From positions 128,095 through 192,094 of the IMG/VR virus record IMGVR_UViG_3300017917_003143: a stretch of 64,000 bases of DNA, one strand, 5' to 3'. The notes beneath the pieces were generated by a model. That model saw only the letters and a list, made by a program, of their open reading frames with translations. It had not been told where the DNA came from and ran no database searches. The first letter of the stretch is position 1; each line of letters starts with the position of its first letter. A program made the translations under genes and the position numbers. The DNA comes from a virus. This document shows, piece after piece, positions 44,798 to 53,389 of the stretch.

Positions 44798-46719
44798 CAA
44801 AGAAAAAAGTAAGTTTCGTGCAGGTCAATTTCCAAATGGGGCCGAAGTCCTGTAACTCATTCCATTTGCCTTACAGCGTGGGATGTCTATGGGCGTATGC
44901 ATCAAGCCATGATTCGATAAAAGAAAATTTCCAGTTGGAGCATATCTTTTGGCGCAGAGGATCTGTGGAAGAAGTAGCACATCAGCTCAAAGATTCTCAT
45001 GTGGTAGGATTCAGCACATACATCTGGAACAGGAATTACAATGCTGGCGTGGCCAAACGACTCAGAGAGCTCAATCCCAACTGTGTGATCATATTTGGAG
45101 GCCCTGAACCTGCCATCAGCGATCCAGAAATCTTCAAAAAGAACCCTTGGATCACTGCCATCATCAAAAACGAAGGCGAGATTACTTTCAAGAATGTGCT
45201 GGAAAATCTCGACGACCTTTATTCTGTGCCCGGCCTGTTGATCAACCAAGATGGCGCAGTCAAAGACACAGGCGATGCCGAACGCATCACAGACTTGTCT
45301 ATATTGCCGAGTCCGTATCTCACTGGATTGTTTGATCACTTGATCGAGCAACATCCTGAAGTCGAGTGGACTGCCACTGTAGAAACCAATCGCGGGTGCC
45401 CATATCAGTGTACCTTCTGCGACTGGGGCAGTCTTACCTACAGTAAAGTCAAAGTATTCCCCATGGAGAGAGTGTTCGCAGAGCTTGAGTGGGCGTCTGA
45501 AAAGCGTGTGGCTTTCTTGAGCTTGGCCGATGCTAACTTTGGTATTTTTCCTGATCGAGATCCTCTCATAGCAGAAAAGTTCGTTGAGCTACAGAACAAA
45601 CACGATTTCCCTTATGGGTTCGTCACCAGCTTTGCTAAGAATCAAAAGAAAGAAGTGGTTGACATCATTGAAACCCTGATCAAGAAAAGCAAGAACTACA
45701 ACACTGGTCTCATGGTCAGCCTGCAGACCTTGGACGAAAACACCCTGGACATCATCAAGAGGAAGAATCTTGAAACCAACAAGATCGAACAGATATTAAA
45801 GATAGCTAGAGAGCGTGACCTACCAGTGGGCACAGAACTCATACTTGGATTGCCCGGAGAGACATTACAGACCTGGAGCCGCAACATCTGGAAACTGCTT
45901 GAACTAAACATGCACGACGGTGTGGATATCTACTACAGCCAGATGCTGGAAAATTCAGAACTCAATCAAGTACAAAAACAAATCTATGACATCAAGGCCG
46001 TGGAGATATATGATTATTTCAGCCCGTCCACAGATGAAAACGTCGGTGAATATGCTGAATCTATATTGGTGACCAAACAGACTGCCGATCTTCCCTTTGA
46101 AGACATGCTCAAGGCCAGCATACTGAACTGGTTTATTTTTACTTGGCACGTGGGTGGTCTCAGCGACATAGTCAGCAGATTCTTGCGCCGCTATCTTGAT
46201 GTAGAATATGAAAAGTTTTACACAGATCTATTCGCCGAGCTAGAACAACAGGCATGGTATCAAGATCTCAAACACAATCAAGAACAGATGATCATTGACT
46301 GGTTCGATCATGGTCGTGTGACCAAGCCCAACGAGCTGGGTATAAAGGTCTATGGTAACAGCATTATTTTTTACACACGACAGTTGCTACATGCCCGTCC
46401 TGAAAAGCGAGAGCAATGGTATGTGTTCCTTGATCAGTATCTAAAAAAGTATCAGCTCGACGATCAGCTACATCAAGAACTGGTCAGGCTACAGAGAGAA
46501 CAGATAATCGACATGCCCAACAGAGATCAGTATCCTGTACACAGTGAGTACAGCTACAACCTCTGGAACTATGTCATGAAAGATCAAGAGCTCAAACAAG
46601 GATCATTCAAGCTGGAATACTACTATCCTGAAAAGGCCATGAGTGACAGCGAGTACATAGATCGTCTGTTCTGGAATCGCAAACGCAAGTTTGGTCGTGT
46701 GTGGGTAAACGTGCTATGA
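44794..46719 (+). CDS. B12-binding-type radical SAM enzyme
   Basis: The protein has 641 residues. Residues 1-150 form a Rossmann-like B12-type domain (HVVGFSTYIWNRNY, IIFGGPEP). GCPYQCTFCDWGS gives C202, C206 and C209. TELILGLPGETLQTW follows. Typical cobalamin-dependent radical SAM proteins methylate or rearrange unactivated carbons. The classical DxHxxG is not visible, so cobalamin may be bound without a lower His ligand. It overlaps both neighbours. Confidence 0.85.
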   Translation: MTKKKVSFVQVNFQMGPKSCNSFHLPYSVGCLWAYASSHDSIKENFQLEHIFWRRGSVEEVAHQLKDSHVVGFSTYIWNRNYNAGVAKRLRELNPNCVIIFGGPEPAISDPEIFKKNPWITAIIKNEGEITFKNVLENLDDLYSVPGLLINQDGAVKDTGDAERITDLSILPSPYLTGLFDHLIEQHPEVEWTATVETNRGCPYQCTFCDWGSLTYSKVKVFPMERVFAELEWASEKRVAFLSLADANFGIFPDRDPLIAEKFVELQNKHDFPYGFVTSFAKNQKKEVVDIIETLIKKSKNYNTGLMVSLQTLDENTLDIIKRKNLETNKIEQILKIARERDLPVGTELILGLPGETLQTWSRNIWKLLELNMHDGVDIYYSQMLENSELNQVQKQIYDIKAVEIYDYFSPSTDENVGEYAESILVTKQTADLPFEDMLKASILNWFIFTWHVGGLSDIVSRFLRRYLDVEYEKFYTDLFAELEQQAWYQDLKHNQEQMIIDWFDHGRVTKPNELGIKVYGNSIIFYTRQLLHARPEKREQWYVFLDQYLKKYQLDDQLHQELVRLQREQIIDMPNRDQYPVHSEYSYNLWNYVMKDQELKQGSFKLEYYYPEKAMSDSEYIDRLFWNRKRKFGRVWVNVL

Positions 46720-47420
46720 TATTGTATGTCAATGGTGACAGCCATGCCGCGGCAGCCGAAGCAGTGAATCCTCATGCATTTGCCGAGGATGATCCCAAGC
46801 TGGCACATCTAAAGAGATTGCCTCATCCAGACAATCTGGCTGTGAGCTGGGGCAAAATCCTGAGTGATCTTTTCAAAGCTATTTTTATATGCCATGCAGA
46901 ATCTGCATCCAGTAACACACGGATCCTTCGCACCACCCGTGCCTGGGTTGAACAAAACAAACACGAGTGGCATCGTGCATTCATCGTCATTGGTTGGAGC
47001 ACATGGGAGCGAGAAGAGTGGTTACACAACGGTACTTACTATCAAGTCGGATCTAGTGGCATCGACGATGTACCAGCAGAACTGCAAGAAAAATATCGCA
47101 ACTTTGTCATAGGAACCGACTGGCGATTCAAGACCGAACAAGCACACAAAGAGATCTGGGAATTACATCAGGAACTGTCTGAAAAAGGAATCAAGCATTT
47201 CTTCTTCAACTGCAACAACGACTTTTCAAAAATAACGGAACGACAGGACTGGGCAGGCTGTTACTTGGATCCCTACGATCCTGGTATGACCTATCACAGC
47301 TTGTTAAAAACCTCTGGGCATGACACAGTGTCTACTGACAGCTGGCACTATGATCAACATGCGCACAGCTGGTGGGCGAGATACGTCCTCAATCACTTGT
47401 TAAAAACAAAAATGGTATGA
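46716..47420 (+). CDS. SGNH-hydrolase-like protein (paralogue 3)
   Basis: The protein has 234 residues from the ATG at 46716 (ATGA overlap). LYVNGDSHAAAAEA is block I, AESASSNTRILR block II, and DSWHYDQHAHSWWARYVLN the C-terminal His block. The ASSNTRILR pattern matches ASNTRIFR of paralogue 1. Confidence 0.65.
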   Translation: MILYVNGDSHAAAAEAVNPHAFAEDDPKLAHLKRLPHPDNLAVSWGKILSDLFKAIFICHAESASSNTRILRTTRAWVEQNKHEWHRAFIVIGWSTWEREEWLHNGTYYQVGSSGIDDVPAELQEKYRNFVIGTDWRFKTEQAHKEIWELHQELSEKGIKHFFFNCNNDFSKITERQDWAGCYLDPYDPGMTYHSLLKTSGHDTVSTDSWHYDQHAHSWWARYVLNHLLKTKMV

Positions 47421-48520
47421 TAACCGTCTGTGATCCGAAAAATTGGATGAGGGATCATCAATTCAATGTCAAGGGTCAAATATTATCAAACCCAGTTGAC
47501 ATACATCGCTTTACTGGACCCAGGGTACTGATCAACAGATACATCGAGCCCTTTGACTACGAACCCAGAGACTATGATCTAACAATCTGGACTGGGCTGG
47601 AAAACTTAGATGTACATTTAAAGAATTTGTTGCCGTATCTGTGTGCAGGAAAACATGTGTTTGTCAGTGATTCTTATATCGAAAAACTGGAGACCATTTG
47701 CCATCCTGGATATCTTTATCCCTTGGCCAGCATGCCTGACATACCACGACCTCGTGCCAATTATCAAGCCAAATACACAGCAGACGTGCTGATAGGACGC
47801 ATCGATGCATGGCACAAGATAAACCGAGCTTGGTGCTACTACGAGATCAAGAAAAGGAATCTACAATCCAAGATGCTGATGCCAGTGAGACAAGACATCA
47901 GGCTATGGGATCTGCTGGGCACGATAAAACATCCTGACATAGCCAGCGATCTTAAAAATTCTTTGGAAATGTTTGGAGATATAAAAGCATCATACGATCA
48001 AGACATTGATTCTTTGGAACACCCGCAAGTCATGACAGAATTCCGCCAGGGACTTGACCCGCACGACGTGTTTGGATCAGTGTTTGAACACAGCGCACAA
48101 AAAAACATCCCCGAGGGCATATACCAGCAGGCAGCCTACAGCCTGGTCATGCCTGACTGGAATGTGCCCATGATCTGCGAAAAAGTATCTAAGGCACTGA
48201 TCATGGGCAGGCCATTTATCGCAGTGGGTCCACAAGGATATCTGGCTAACTTACGAGACTTAGGGTTCCAGACTTTCCATCCGATAATCGATGAGAGTTA
48301 CGACAACGAACCAGATCATCTGAAACGCTGGCAACAGGCCATGGACTCTTTGGAAGAACTCTCCCAAAAATCGGTCCAAAGTGTGTACGATAGGTTGAAA
48401 AAAAGGTTGAAACACAACCGGAAAATGTCGTATAATAACTTATATTGGATCAATCGATTGAAAACTTGGTTGAATTTTAAAATAGAAAAATACACAGGAA
48501 TCGAATGCGCTATCTACTGA
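47417..48520 (+). CDS. Glycosyltransferase-like protein
   Basis: The protein has 367 residues from the ATG at 47417. The C-terminal region KALIMGRPFIAVGPQGYLAN and GFQTFHPIIDESYDNEPD matches a donor-site pattern also present in the minus-strand gene at 50804 (TLLAIAARHPFMCIGH, GFKNYSDVFDLNYDSEDR). Distant relation to fucosyltransferase-like GT-B enzymes is suspected. Confidence 0.6.
   Translation: MITVCDPKNWMRDHQFNVKGQILSNPVDIHRFTGPRVLINRYIEPFDYEPRDYDLTIWTGLENLDVHLKNLLPYLCAGKHVFVSDSYIEKLETICHPGYLYPLASMPDIPRPRANYQAKYTADVLIGRIDAWHKINRAWCYYEIKKRNLQSKMLMPVRQDIRLWDLLGTIKHPDIASDLKNSLEMFGDIKASYDQDIDSLEHPQVMTEFRQGLDPHDVFGSVFEHSAQKNIPEGIYQQAAYSLVMPDWNVPMICEKVSKALIMGRPFIAVGPQGYLANLRDLGFQTFHPIIDESYDNEPDHLKRWQQAMDSLEELSQKSVQSVYDRLKKRLKHNRKMSYNNLYWINRLKTWLNFKIEKYTGIECAIY
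48407..48436 (+). promoter_or_regulatory. Candidate sigma70 promoter of the FEN nuclease gene
   Basis: TTGAAA, 18-base spacer, TATAAT, inside the end of the glycosyltransferase-like gene and 68 bases upstream of the nuclease ATG. Confidence 0.45.
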
Positions 48521-49506
48521 TTGACACTGCCAACATGTTCTTCCGTGCCCGACATGTGGCATTCCGTGCTGAAGATCCTTGGGAAAAAGTAGGCTATGCC
48601 CTACACATTACCTTGAGTGCTGTAAACAAGGTATTCAATAAATTCCAAGCAGACCATGTGGTGTTTGCCTTGGAAGGTCGTAGCTGGCGAAAAGATTTTT
48701 ACACACCTTACAAAAAGAATCGCAGTGATGCCCGTGCCGCGCATACAGAAAAAGAAGCCGAAGAAGACAAGCTGTTCTGGGAAACATTTGACATGTTCAA
48801 AGAGTATCTAGAAAAGCGCACCAACTGCTCTGTGATCCGTGAGCCCAATGCTGAAGCTGATGACATCATCGCCCGCTGGATCGCCTTGCATCCGCAAGAT
48901 GAACACTATATTATTTCGTCAGACACAGATTTTGTGCAACTCCTGGCAGAAAATGTGCATCAATACAATGGCATCACAGATGAGCTACTCACTGTCAAGG
49001 GTATCTTTGATGCCCGGGGCAAAGCAGTGATCGACAAAAAGACCAAAGAGCCCAAGATCATTCCTGATCCTGAATGGCTACTTTTTGAGAAGTGTATGCG
49101 TGGCGATACATCAGACAATGTATTTTCAGCATATCCTGGAGTGCGTACCAAGGGTACCAAAAACAAAGTGGGTCTGCTGGAAGCCTTTGCTGATCGCAAT
49201 GCCAAGGGCTATAACTGGAACAATTTGATGCTACAACGCTGGACTGATCACAATGGCGAAGAGCACCGTGTGCTGGACGATTATCTGCGCAATCGCAGCC
49301 TCATTGATCTAACAGCACAGCCCGAGCCTGTAAAAGCGGCTGTAGACGGTGCTATCCGCGAGCAGATCAGCCACAAAGATGTAGGGCAAGTTGGTAGCCA
49401 CTTCATGAAATTCTGCGGTAAATACGAACTTAACCGCGCGAGCGAAAACGCTGAACAATTTGGGCGATGGCTCAACAAAACGTACCAAGGAGTGTTGAAT
49501 AAATGA
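48505..49506 (+). CDS. rnh: FEN/RNase H-type 5'-3' exonuclease (T4 rnh-like)
   Basis: The protein has 333 residues. RYLLIDTANMFFRARHVAFR, REPNAEADDIIARW, ISSDTDFVQLL and RGDTSDNVF are the metal-binding acidic motifs of T4 RNase H and FEN-1 relatives. They are all present, so the enzyme should remove RNA primers and flaps during lagging-strand synthesis. Length is close to T4 RNase H (305). It works with the polymerase and clamp at 18-22 kb. Confidence 0.9.
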   Translation: MRYLLIDTANMFFRARHVAFRAEDPWEKVGYALHITLSAVNKVFNKFQADHVVFALEGRSWRKDFYTPYKKNRSDARAAHTEKEAEEDKLFWETFDMFKEYLEKRTNCSVIREPNAEADDIIARWIALHPQDEHYIISSDTDFVQLLAENVHQYNGITDELLTVKGIFDARGKAVIDKKTKEPKIIPDPEWLLFEKCMRGDTSDNVFSAYPGVRTKGTKNKVGLLEAFADRNAKGYNWNNLMLQRWTDHNGEEHRVLDDYLRNRSLIDLTAQPEPVKAAVDGAIREQISHKDVGQVGSHFMKFCGKYELNRASENAEQFGRWLNKTYQGVLNK

Positions 49507-49946
49507 TTTTAGCTAAACCCGTAGTAGCAAACAAATATTGGATCCTTAAAGAAAATGATCAGAAAATTGGAACAGTAGAAGCCAGTTCCAGCGGATTTAC
49601 TGTTCGCATGTACAATGATGCAGTGGAATTTAAAACCATCCGCACCATAAAGAACAAAACAAAAATCACTTTCGAAGAACCACCTGCACGAAAGAAAGAA
49701 AAGAAAGAGCACTCAGTAAATGGGTTTGCCACTGATGCCACACCATACAATGCCATTTACGATGTGCAACGCAGATTGCCCATTTATACCAAACAAAAGA
49801 AATCTAAATCATGGTTTGCCGCAGGTTGGTATCAGATCAATGCCAATGGGCACTGGACCACTGAGTTCTGCCCCAAGCTGATTTTATTGCAGAGATATGA
49901 ATATCGCGGTCCTGCTCACTCTGCTGATTCGTTCACATTCCAATAA
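49503..49946 (+). CDS. Conserved T4-like phage protein, unknown function
   Basis: The protein has 147 residues. NKYWILKENDQKIGTVEASS, then NAIYDVQRRLPIYTKQKKSK and GWYQINANGHWTTEFCPKLI. I recall similar proteins in T4-like cyanophages next to replication genes. It overlaps rnh by ATGA. Confidence 0.6.
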   Translation: MILAKPVVANKYWILKENDQKIGTVEASSSGFTVRMYNDAVEFKTIRTIKNKTKITFEEPPARKKEKKEHSVNGFATDATPYNAIYDVQRRLPIYTKQKKSKSWFAAGWYQINANGHWTTEFCPKLILLQRYEYRGPAHSADSFTFQ

Positions 49947-50152
49947 TGAGTGGACTTTACATAAAGAAATTCGTGGATCGACTGCAACATTTTGAAAGTC
50001 GTGGCACCAAGGACTTTTCTTGTCCTTTGCACGATGCCAAAATGTTGCACAGCGAGATAACTAAATTGTTGTTAGATATCGAGCAGTTACGCACCCAACC
50101 TCAACCAACATCTGAGGTCATCACAGTGGAAATGCAAGGAGGATCATTTTAA
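49946..50152 (+). CDS. Small protein, unknown function
   Basis: Sixty-eight residues, mostly helical, with DFSCPLHDAKMLHSEI carrying Cys and His. TAATG overlap with the upstream gene. Function unknown. Confidence 0.45.
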   Translation: MSGLYIKKFVDRLQHFESRGTKDFSCPLHDAKMLHSEITKLLLDIEQLRTQPQPTSEVITVEMQGGSF

Positions 50153-50168
50153 TCTACGTAGTTTATCA

Positions 50169-50174
50169 TAAATA
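50169..50174 (+). promoter_or_regulatory. Candidate late promoter (TAAATA)
   Basis: CATAAATAAAC lies 16 bases upstream of the ATG at 50191, with GGAGA between them. Confidence 0.5.
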
Positions 50175-50190
50175 AACTGGAGAGATTATT

Positions 50191-50487
50191 ATGAGCCGAC
50201 CAAAACCTAAAGTTCTTGTAGAACTCACAAACAAAAGCACTTACAAAACTGAACAGGTATTAGCCAGCGAAGGTATCTGGGCTGTGTTCTTTGATGACAA
50301 GCCCATCAACCTCAAGACTTCCAACTATCTGGTACAGTACCCAGGTCCCAAGTACAAAAAGGTTTCCTTCTCCAATCCTGGACATGCCATCAACTTGGCT
50401 AAAAAATTAAACACACAATTCAAGACCGACAAGTTTTCGGTAGTGTTACTCAAAAGCGGGGATCGTATCTACCCCGATGAGAAATAA
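50191..50487 (+). CDS. Small protein, unknown function
   Basis: The protein has 98 residues. GIWAVFFDDKPINLKTSNYL and KKVSFSNPGHAINLAKKLN suggest a compact beta/alpha fold. Good GGAGA site. Similar proteins occur in T4-like marine phages, without known role. Confidence 0.55.
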   Translation: MSRPKPKVLVELTNKSTYKTEQVLASEGIWAVFFDDKPINLKTSNYLVQYPGPKYKKVSFSNPGHAINLAKKLNTQFKTDKFSVVLLKSGDRIYPDEK

Positions 50488-50833
50488 GTTAGAACTCACC
50501 CGCACCATAATGGAACTGTTGCCCGACGGGCACGGACAGACCATTGAAGCTGTGATGAAACTGTGGTGGATGAACATACGCAGTACCGGCGGCTTGAGAT
50601 TGACCAGCATAGGATATCAGGTACTCAAGACCTTGGACATGCAGAGTTGGATGATCAACATCGATGACCCTCGCAAAATAAACAAACGTGTGATCTTGGA
50701 ACTGGATCACAAACTACAGTACCCCTACTATCTGGATACCAAGAAGCGTCAGTTGATATTGTTCAGCAGTCGCGAAGCCATGATGGCCACGCTGTACGGG
50801 GACTTAGAAGCGTGGCTCAAAAATCTTCCTTAG
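50477..50833 (+). CDS. Protein with possible winged-helix fold
   Basis: The protein has 118 residues. Helix-turn-helix-like GLRLTSIGYQVLKTLDMQSW followed by beta strands (NKRVILELDHKL, RQLILFSSREA). It ends in TAG, one of few here, and its last 30 bases overlap the convergent minus-strand gene. Confidence 0.55.
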   Translation: MRNKLELTRTIMELLPDGHGQTIEAVMKLWWMNIRSTGGLRLTSIGYQVLKTLDMQSWMINIDDPRKINKRVILELDHKLQYPYYLDTKKRQLILFSSREAMMATLYGDLEAWLKNLP

Positions 50834-51796
50834 ATCATCTTCGGCCCGCTGGCGTATGCTCTCAGCATAACCGCCCATGAGCCAGTCAAAATTCTCATTG
50901 ATTTTTTCTTGTACATGATCCACGTTGACCAAGTCAGCTAGGTTCTTTTTGTTTTTCTCTATGGCTGAATACATCCTGGTAGCACGGTCTTCTGAATCAT
51001 AGTTGAGATCAAACACATCACTGTAGTTTTTGAATCCCAAGCGAGCCACATCCTCGTGACAGTATCTATGTCCGATGCACATGAATGGATGTCGTGCCGC
51101 TATGGCCAGCAGGGTTTTTTCTGTGACTATGCCGCCCACATCTTGATACAGGCTTTCTGTTATGACAGAAGCATGGGCTGATTGATAAACCGGTTGGAGT
51201 TTGATGAAATTATCTACGTTGTTGAAATTGTAGTCTTGATATGGGTGTATGGGTATAGGGTTGAATATAGAATGGCTACAAAATCCCTGCGGTTCATGAC
51301 GCAACATATTGTAGACTTCCTGGCGATATTCCCTGGCTCGTCCATTCAGACAGATCCAATTATATTGTATGTTCTTTTTGTGTACGTCCTTCCACTCACT
51401 CCAGCGGGCTTTTAATTGATGCACCAGTTCATAACTGTGGCTGGCAAAGTTCACTATCTTGATATTGCCTTCATATATTTCTCCCAGCCTGTGATCCCAA
51501 CACACAAAAATGATCTTGCTCTGTTGCTCGGGCGTGAACTGTTGTTCCAGCCAATGTAGTTCCACACAAAGATTATCATAAAAATGGATAAAATCCTGTG
51601 CGTGTATGACCAAGCGAAAATTCTTCTGATTCCAGCGATAGGCAGGAATATCGGGCAGATTGATGTTCCAGCGACTGCTGACTATGGGTCGGCCCAGAGC
51701 ACAGGGCAAGAACTCAAAATCCAGCCCTCGTGCTTTTAACAGCAATATCATTTCTTTGTTGAAGTTGGGTTCTGTGTAATTGGGCACGGTTGACAA
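50804..51796 (-). CDS. Glycosyltransferase-like protein on the minus strand
   Basis: About 330 residues if started at the TTG at 51796; GTG at 51787 is an alternative and no ribosome site favours either. The C-terminal donor-site region (VGGIVTEKTLLAIAARHPFM, GFKNYSDVFDLNYDSEDR) resembles the gene at 47417. FNPIPIHPYQDYNF and WICLNGRAREYRQEV are further ordered parts. It is alone on this strand. A strong plus-strand promoter overlaps its 5' end. Confidence 0.6.
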   Translation of the reverse strand: MSTVPNYTEPNFNKEMILLLKARGLDFEFLPCALGRPIVSSRWNINLPDIPAYRWNQKNFRLVIHAQDFIHFYDNLCVELHWLEQQFTPEQQSKIIFVCWDHRLGEIYEGNIKIVNFASHSYELVHQLKARWSEWKDVHKKNIQYNWICLNGRAREYRQEVYNMLRHEPQGFCSHSIFNPIPIHPYQDYNFNNVDNFIKLQPVYQSAHASVITESLYQDVGGIVTEKTLLAIAARHPFMCIGHRYCHEDVARLGFKNYSDVFDLNYDSEDRATRMYSAIEKNKKNLADLVNVDHVQEKINENFDWLMGGYAESIRQRAEDDLRKIFEPRF

Positions 51797-51818
51797 GTAA
51801 TTCAGAATTTCGTATAAT
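51790..51818 (+). promoter_or_regulatory. Consensus sigma70 promoter 1 of the small-gene array
   Basis: TTGACA, 17-base spacer, TATAAT: a perfect consensus. It lies within and just past the start of the minus-strand gene and fires rightward into the small-gene array. Confidence 0.75.
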
Positions 51819-51859
51819 TGTGGCGAAAATACAACACCAAAAACCCCCTAAAATACAGG

Positions 51860-51875
51860 GTTAGTACGCACTAAC
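51860..51875. promoter_or_regulatory. Inverted repeat between tandem promoters, possible operator or hairpin
   Basis: GTTAGT, ACGC, ACTAAC: a perfect 6-base inverted repeat lying 18 bases before the -35 of promoter 2. It could bind a repressor or fold in RNA made from promoter 1. Confidence 0.4.
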
Positions 51876-51893
51876 TTACAGGATTTTTGCTGG

Positions 51894-51922
51894 TTGACCA
51901 GAAACGCCATTTCGGTTATAAT
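51894..51922 (+). promoter_or_regulatory. sigma70 promoter 2, near-leaderless
   Basis: TTGACC, 17-base spacer, TATAAT. The ATG at 51929 begins 6 bases after the -10, so the start site falls at the start codon. The spacer resembles that of the promoter at 52428. Confidence 0.75.
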
Positions 51923-51928
51923 ATATGT

Positions 51929-52270
51929 ATGGAAAGTAAAAAAGCAACCCGCAAAAAACGAGTAGATCGCTTGCATATCATCTATGTGATACGCTCGGGC
52001 GAGGACTTCTACATTGGTGTCACTGCTAAAACAGAAAGCACTGTGGCCAAAAGTCTACGAGTCCGAATGAACAAGCATCTCTATCGTAGCCGTTCAGAAG
52101 ACAAATCCTGGGCACTCTACGAAGCCTTGCGTGAGCGTGGTACTGAGTCGTTCAACTACGGTATTCTAGAAGTGGTGCGCGGCAAGGCAGATGCTCACCG
52201 ATTAGAGCGTGAACTGATCCGCACTCACCGCCCAAACCTGAACACCGATGTACGTGAAAGGAAAGCATGA
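51929..52270 (+). CDS. GIY-YIG nuclease-like protein
   Basis: The protein has 113 residues from the ATG at 51929. HIIYVIRSGEDFYIGVTAKT is the GIY-YIG strand pair, LRVRMNKHLYRSRS has the basic helix, and HRLERELIRTHRPNLNTDVR the conserved Glu and Asn. A single-domain nuclease, possibly for host DNA breakdown. No ribosome site is visible; a leaderless transcript is expected. Confidence 0.75.
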   Translation: MESKKATRKKRVDRLHIIYVIRSGEDFYIGVTAKTESTVAKSLRVRMNKHLYRSRSEDKSWALYEALRERGTESFNYGILEVVRGKADAHRLERELIRTHRPNLNTDVRERKA

Positions 52271-52431
52271 TGGGATATTTTTCAAACTTGGCCCTGGACA
52301 TCGAAGAGGCCTTTTGTCAAGGTGCCACTGTAGATCAACTGGCCAGACAGTTCAATCTCAGCAGGGAAGATGTACGAGAGTTCATTGATCAGCTGGACGA
52401 GTGTGATCGCGACCCTGCGGAATTGGGTTGA
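52267..52431 (+). CDS. Small helix-turn-helix-like protein
   Basis: There are 54 residues from the ATG at 52267 (ATGA overlap), or from the ATG at 52270. ATVDQLARQFNLSREDVREF looks like a helix-turn-helix. It may regulate nearby early promoters. Its stop codon overlaps the -35 box of the next promoter. Confidence 0.5.
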   Translation: MMGYFSNLALDIEEAFCQGATVDQLARQFNLSREDVREFIDQLDECDRDPAELG

Positions 52432-52456
52432 CCAGAAATGGCCCATTTGTTATAAT
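52428..52456 (+). promoter_or_regulatory. sigma70 promoter 3, sibling of promoter 2
   Basis: TTGACC, 17-base spacer, TATAAT. The spacer starts AGAAA, like promoter 2, and both end GT before the -10; about 10 of 17 spacer bases agree. Confidence 0.75.
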
Positions 52457-52477
52457 AAAGAAAATAAAGGAGCAGAC

Positions 52478-52705
52478 ATGTATAGATCAGACATTGAAGA
52501 ATACGACACACGGCACGGTGGTGCATTTGATCGTGGTAGTGCAGACAGTTATTATGGCCGTCCACGCCGTCCTCACCTGTATCTAGGTGGCACTGGCAAC
52601 AGTCCCGAAATCACAGCAGACGTCATGGACCCTGCAGACATCGAAGCCTACAATGCAGGCTACGATTGGAACGAGCGTTATGGTGACAAAAAGAATTGGG
52701 ATTGA
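52478..52705 (+). CDS. Small protein, unknown function
   Basis: Seventy-five residues from the ATG at 52478, chosen because it follows promoter 3 and a GGAG site. Rich in Gly, Asp and Tyr (SADSYYGRPRRPHLYLGG). DPADIEAYNAGYDWNERYGD is a helix pattern seen in phage proteins. Function unknown. Confidence 0.55.
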   Translation: MYRSDIEEYDTRHGGAFDRGSADSYYGRPRRPHLYLGGTGNSPEITADVMDPADIEAYNAGYDWNERYGDKKNWD

Positions 52706-52706
52706 A

Positions 52707-52895
52707 ATGACAGAAGTAAATTCATTGGAAGCCATGTTGGTCCACAAGGACATGCAGGACAAAGGATATACCAATTTTAGCATCCGTCCAGGCAACGATT
52801 GTGTCTGGGCCAGTGTAAGTCGTGGCAACGGCATTTGGTTGGATTTTTATTATATTTTCCGTGAAGGGCGGATCGTAGACATACAGGTGGACTAA
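52707..52895 (+). CDS. Small protein, unknown function
   Basis: Sixty-two residues from the ATG at 52707, one base after the previous stop. MLVHKDMQDKGYTNFSIRPG and WLDFYYIFREGRIVDIQVD form a compact alpha/beta unit. Confidence 0.5.
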   Translation: MTEVNSLEAMLVHKDMQDKGYTNFSIRPGNDCVWASVSRGNGIWLDFYYIFREGRIVDIQVD

Positions 52896-52896
52896 A

Positions 52897-53049
52897 ATGG
52901 TCAGTGTGATGAAGCGAGCGAAACAACGCAACTGGGTAGCGAAGAACAACTTCAATCGCCCTGTGCGCCATCGCGACCCTACACAATATCGTCGTAACGA
53001 AAAACATCGGGTGGACTATGCAAAAGAAGCGAGCAATGACACGAAATAA
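52897..53049 (+). CDS. Very basic 50-residue protein
   Basis: The ATG at 52897 (or 52909) gives MKRAKQRNWVAKNNFNRPVR and KEASNDTK at the end. I recall near-identical small basic proteins in T4-like marine phages. Probably nucleic-acid or ribosome binding. It overlaps the next gene by 32 bases. Confidence 0.5.
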   Translation: MVSVMKRAKQRNWVAKNNFNRPVRHRDPTQYRRNEKHRVDYAKEASNDTK

Positions 53050-53389
53050 ACTCATAGACTGGGATCTTGCAGACGATCGGTTCATGATGATGCAGTTCAG
53101 TGAAGACTTCAAAGGTAGTACGGAACGCTATTTGTTGAATGGCTATGCTCCAGGTGGATTCGCCACTGCCATGCTGGCCTGCGACATGGAACGTGCATTG
53201 TATTCAGCCGATGTGCATAACCGCAAAGTATTTTGGGCCATAGCCATGTGGGTGCGTGAACGGGCACCTGAGGGTTCGTGGGGTAGTTACGAAGCAGTAG
53301 ATGCTTGGTGCCGTGACACAGACGGTCGCCGTAGCAGATTCAAAGAGCAATATGACAAGGAGTCAGTATGGCTGACACTGGTAAAATGA
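53018..53389 (+). CDS. Small protein, unknown function
   Basis: The protein has 123 residues; the ATG at 53036 is an alternative start. LNGYAPGGFATAMLACDMER and VRERAPEGSWGSYEAVDAW suggest a helical fold. No known family. Confidence 0.5.
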   Translation: MQKKRAMTRNKLIDWDLADDRFMMMQFSEDFKGSTERYLLNGYAPGGFATAMLACDMERALYSADVHNRKVFWAIAMWVRERAPEGSWGSYEAVDAWCRDTDGRRSRFKEQYDKESVWLTLVK

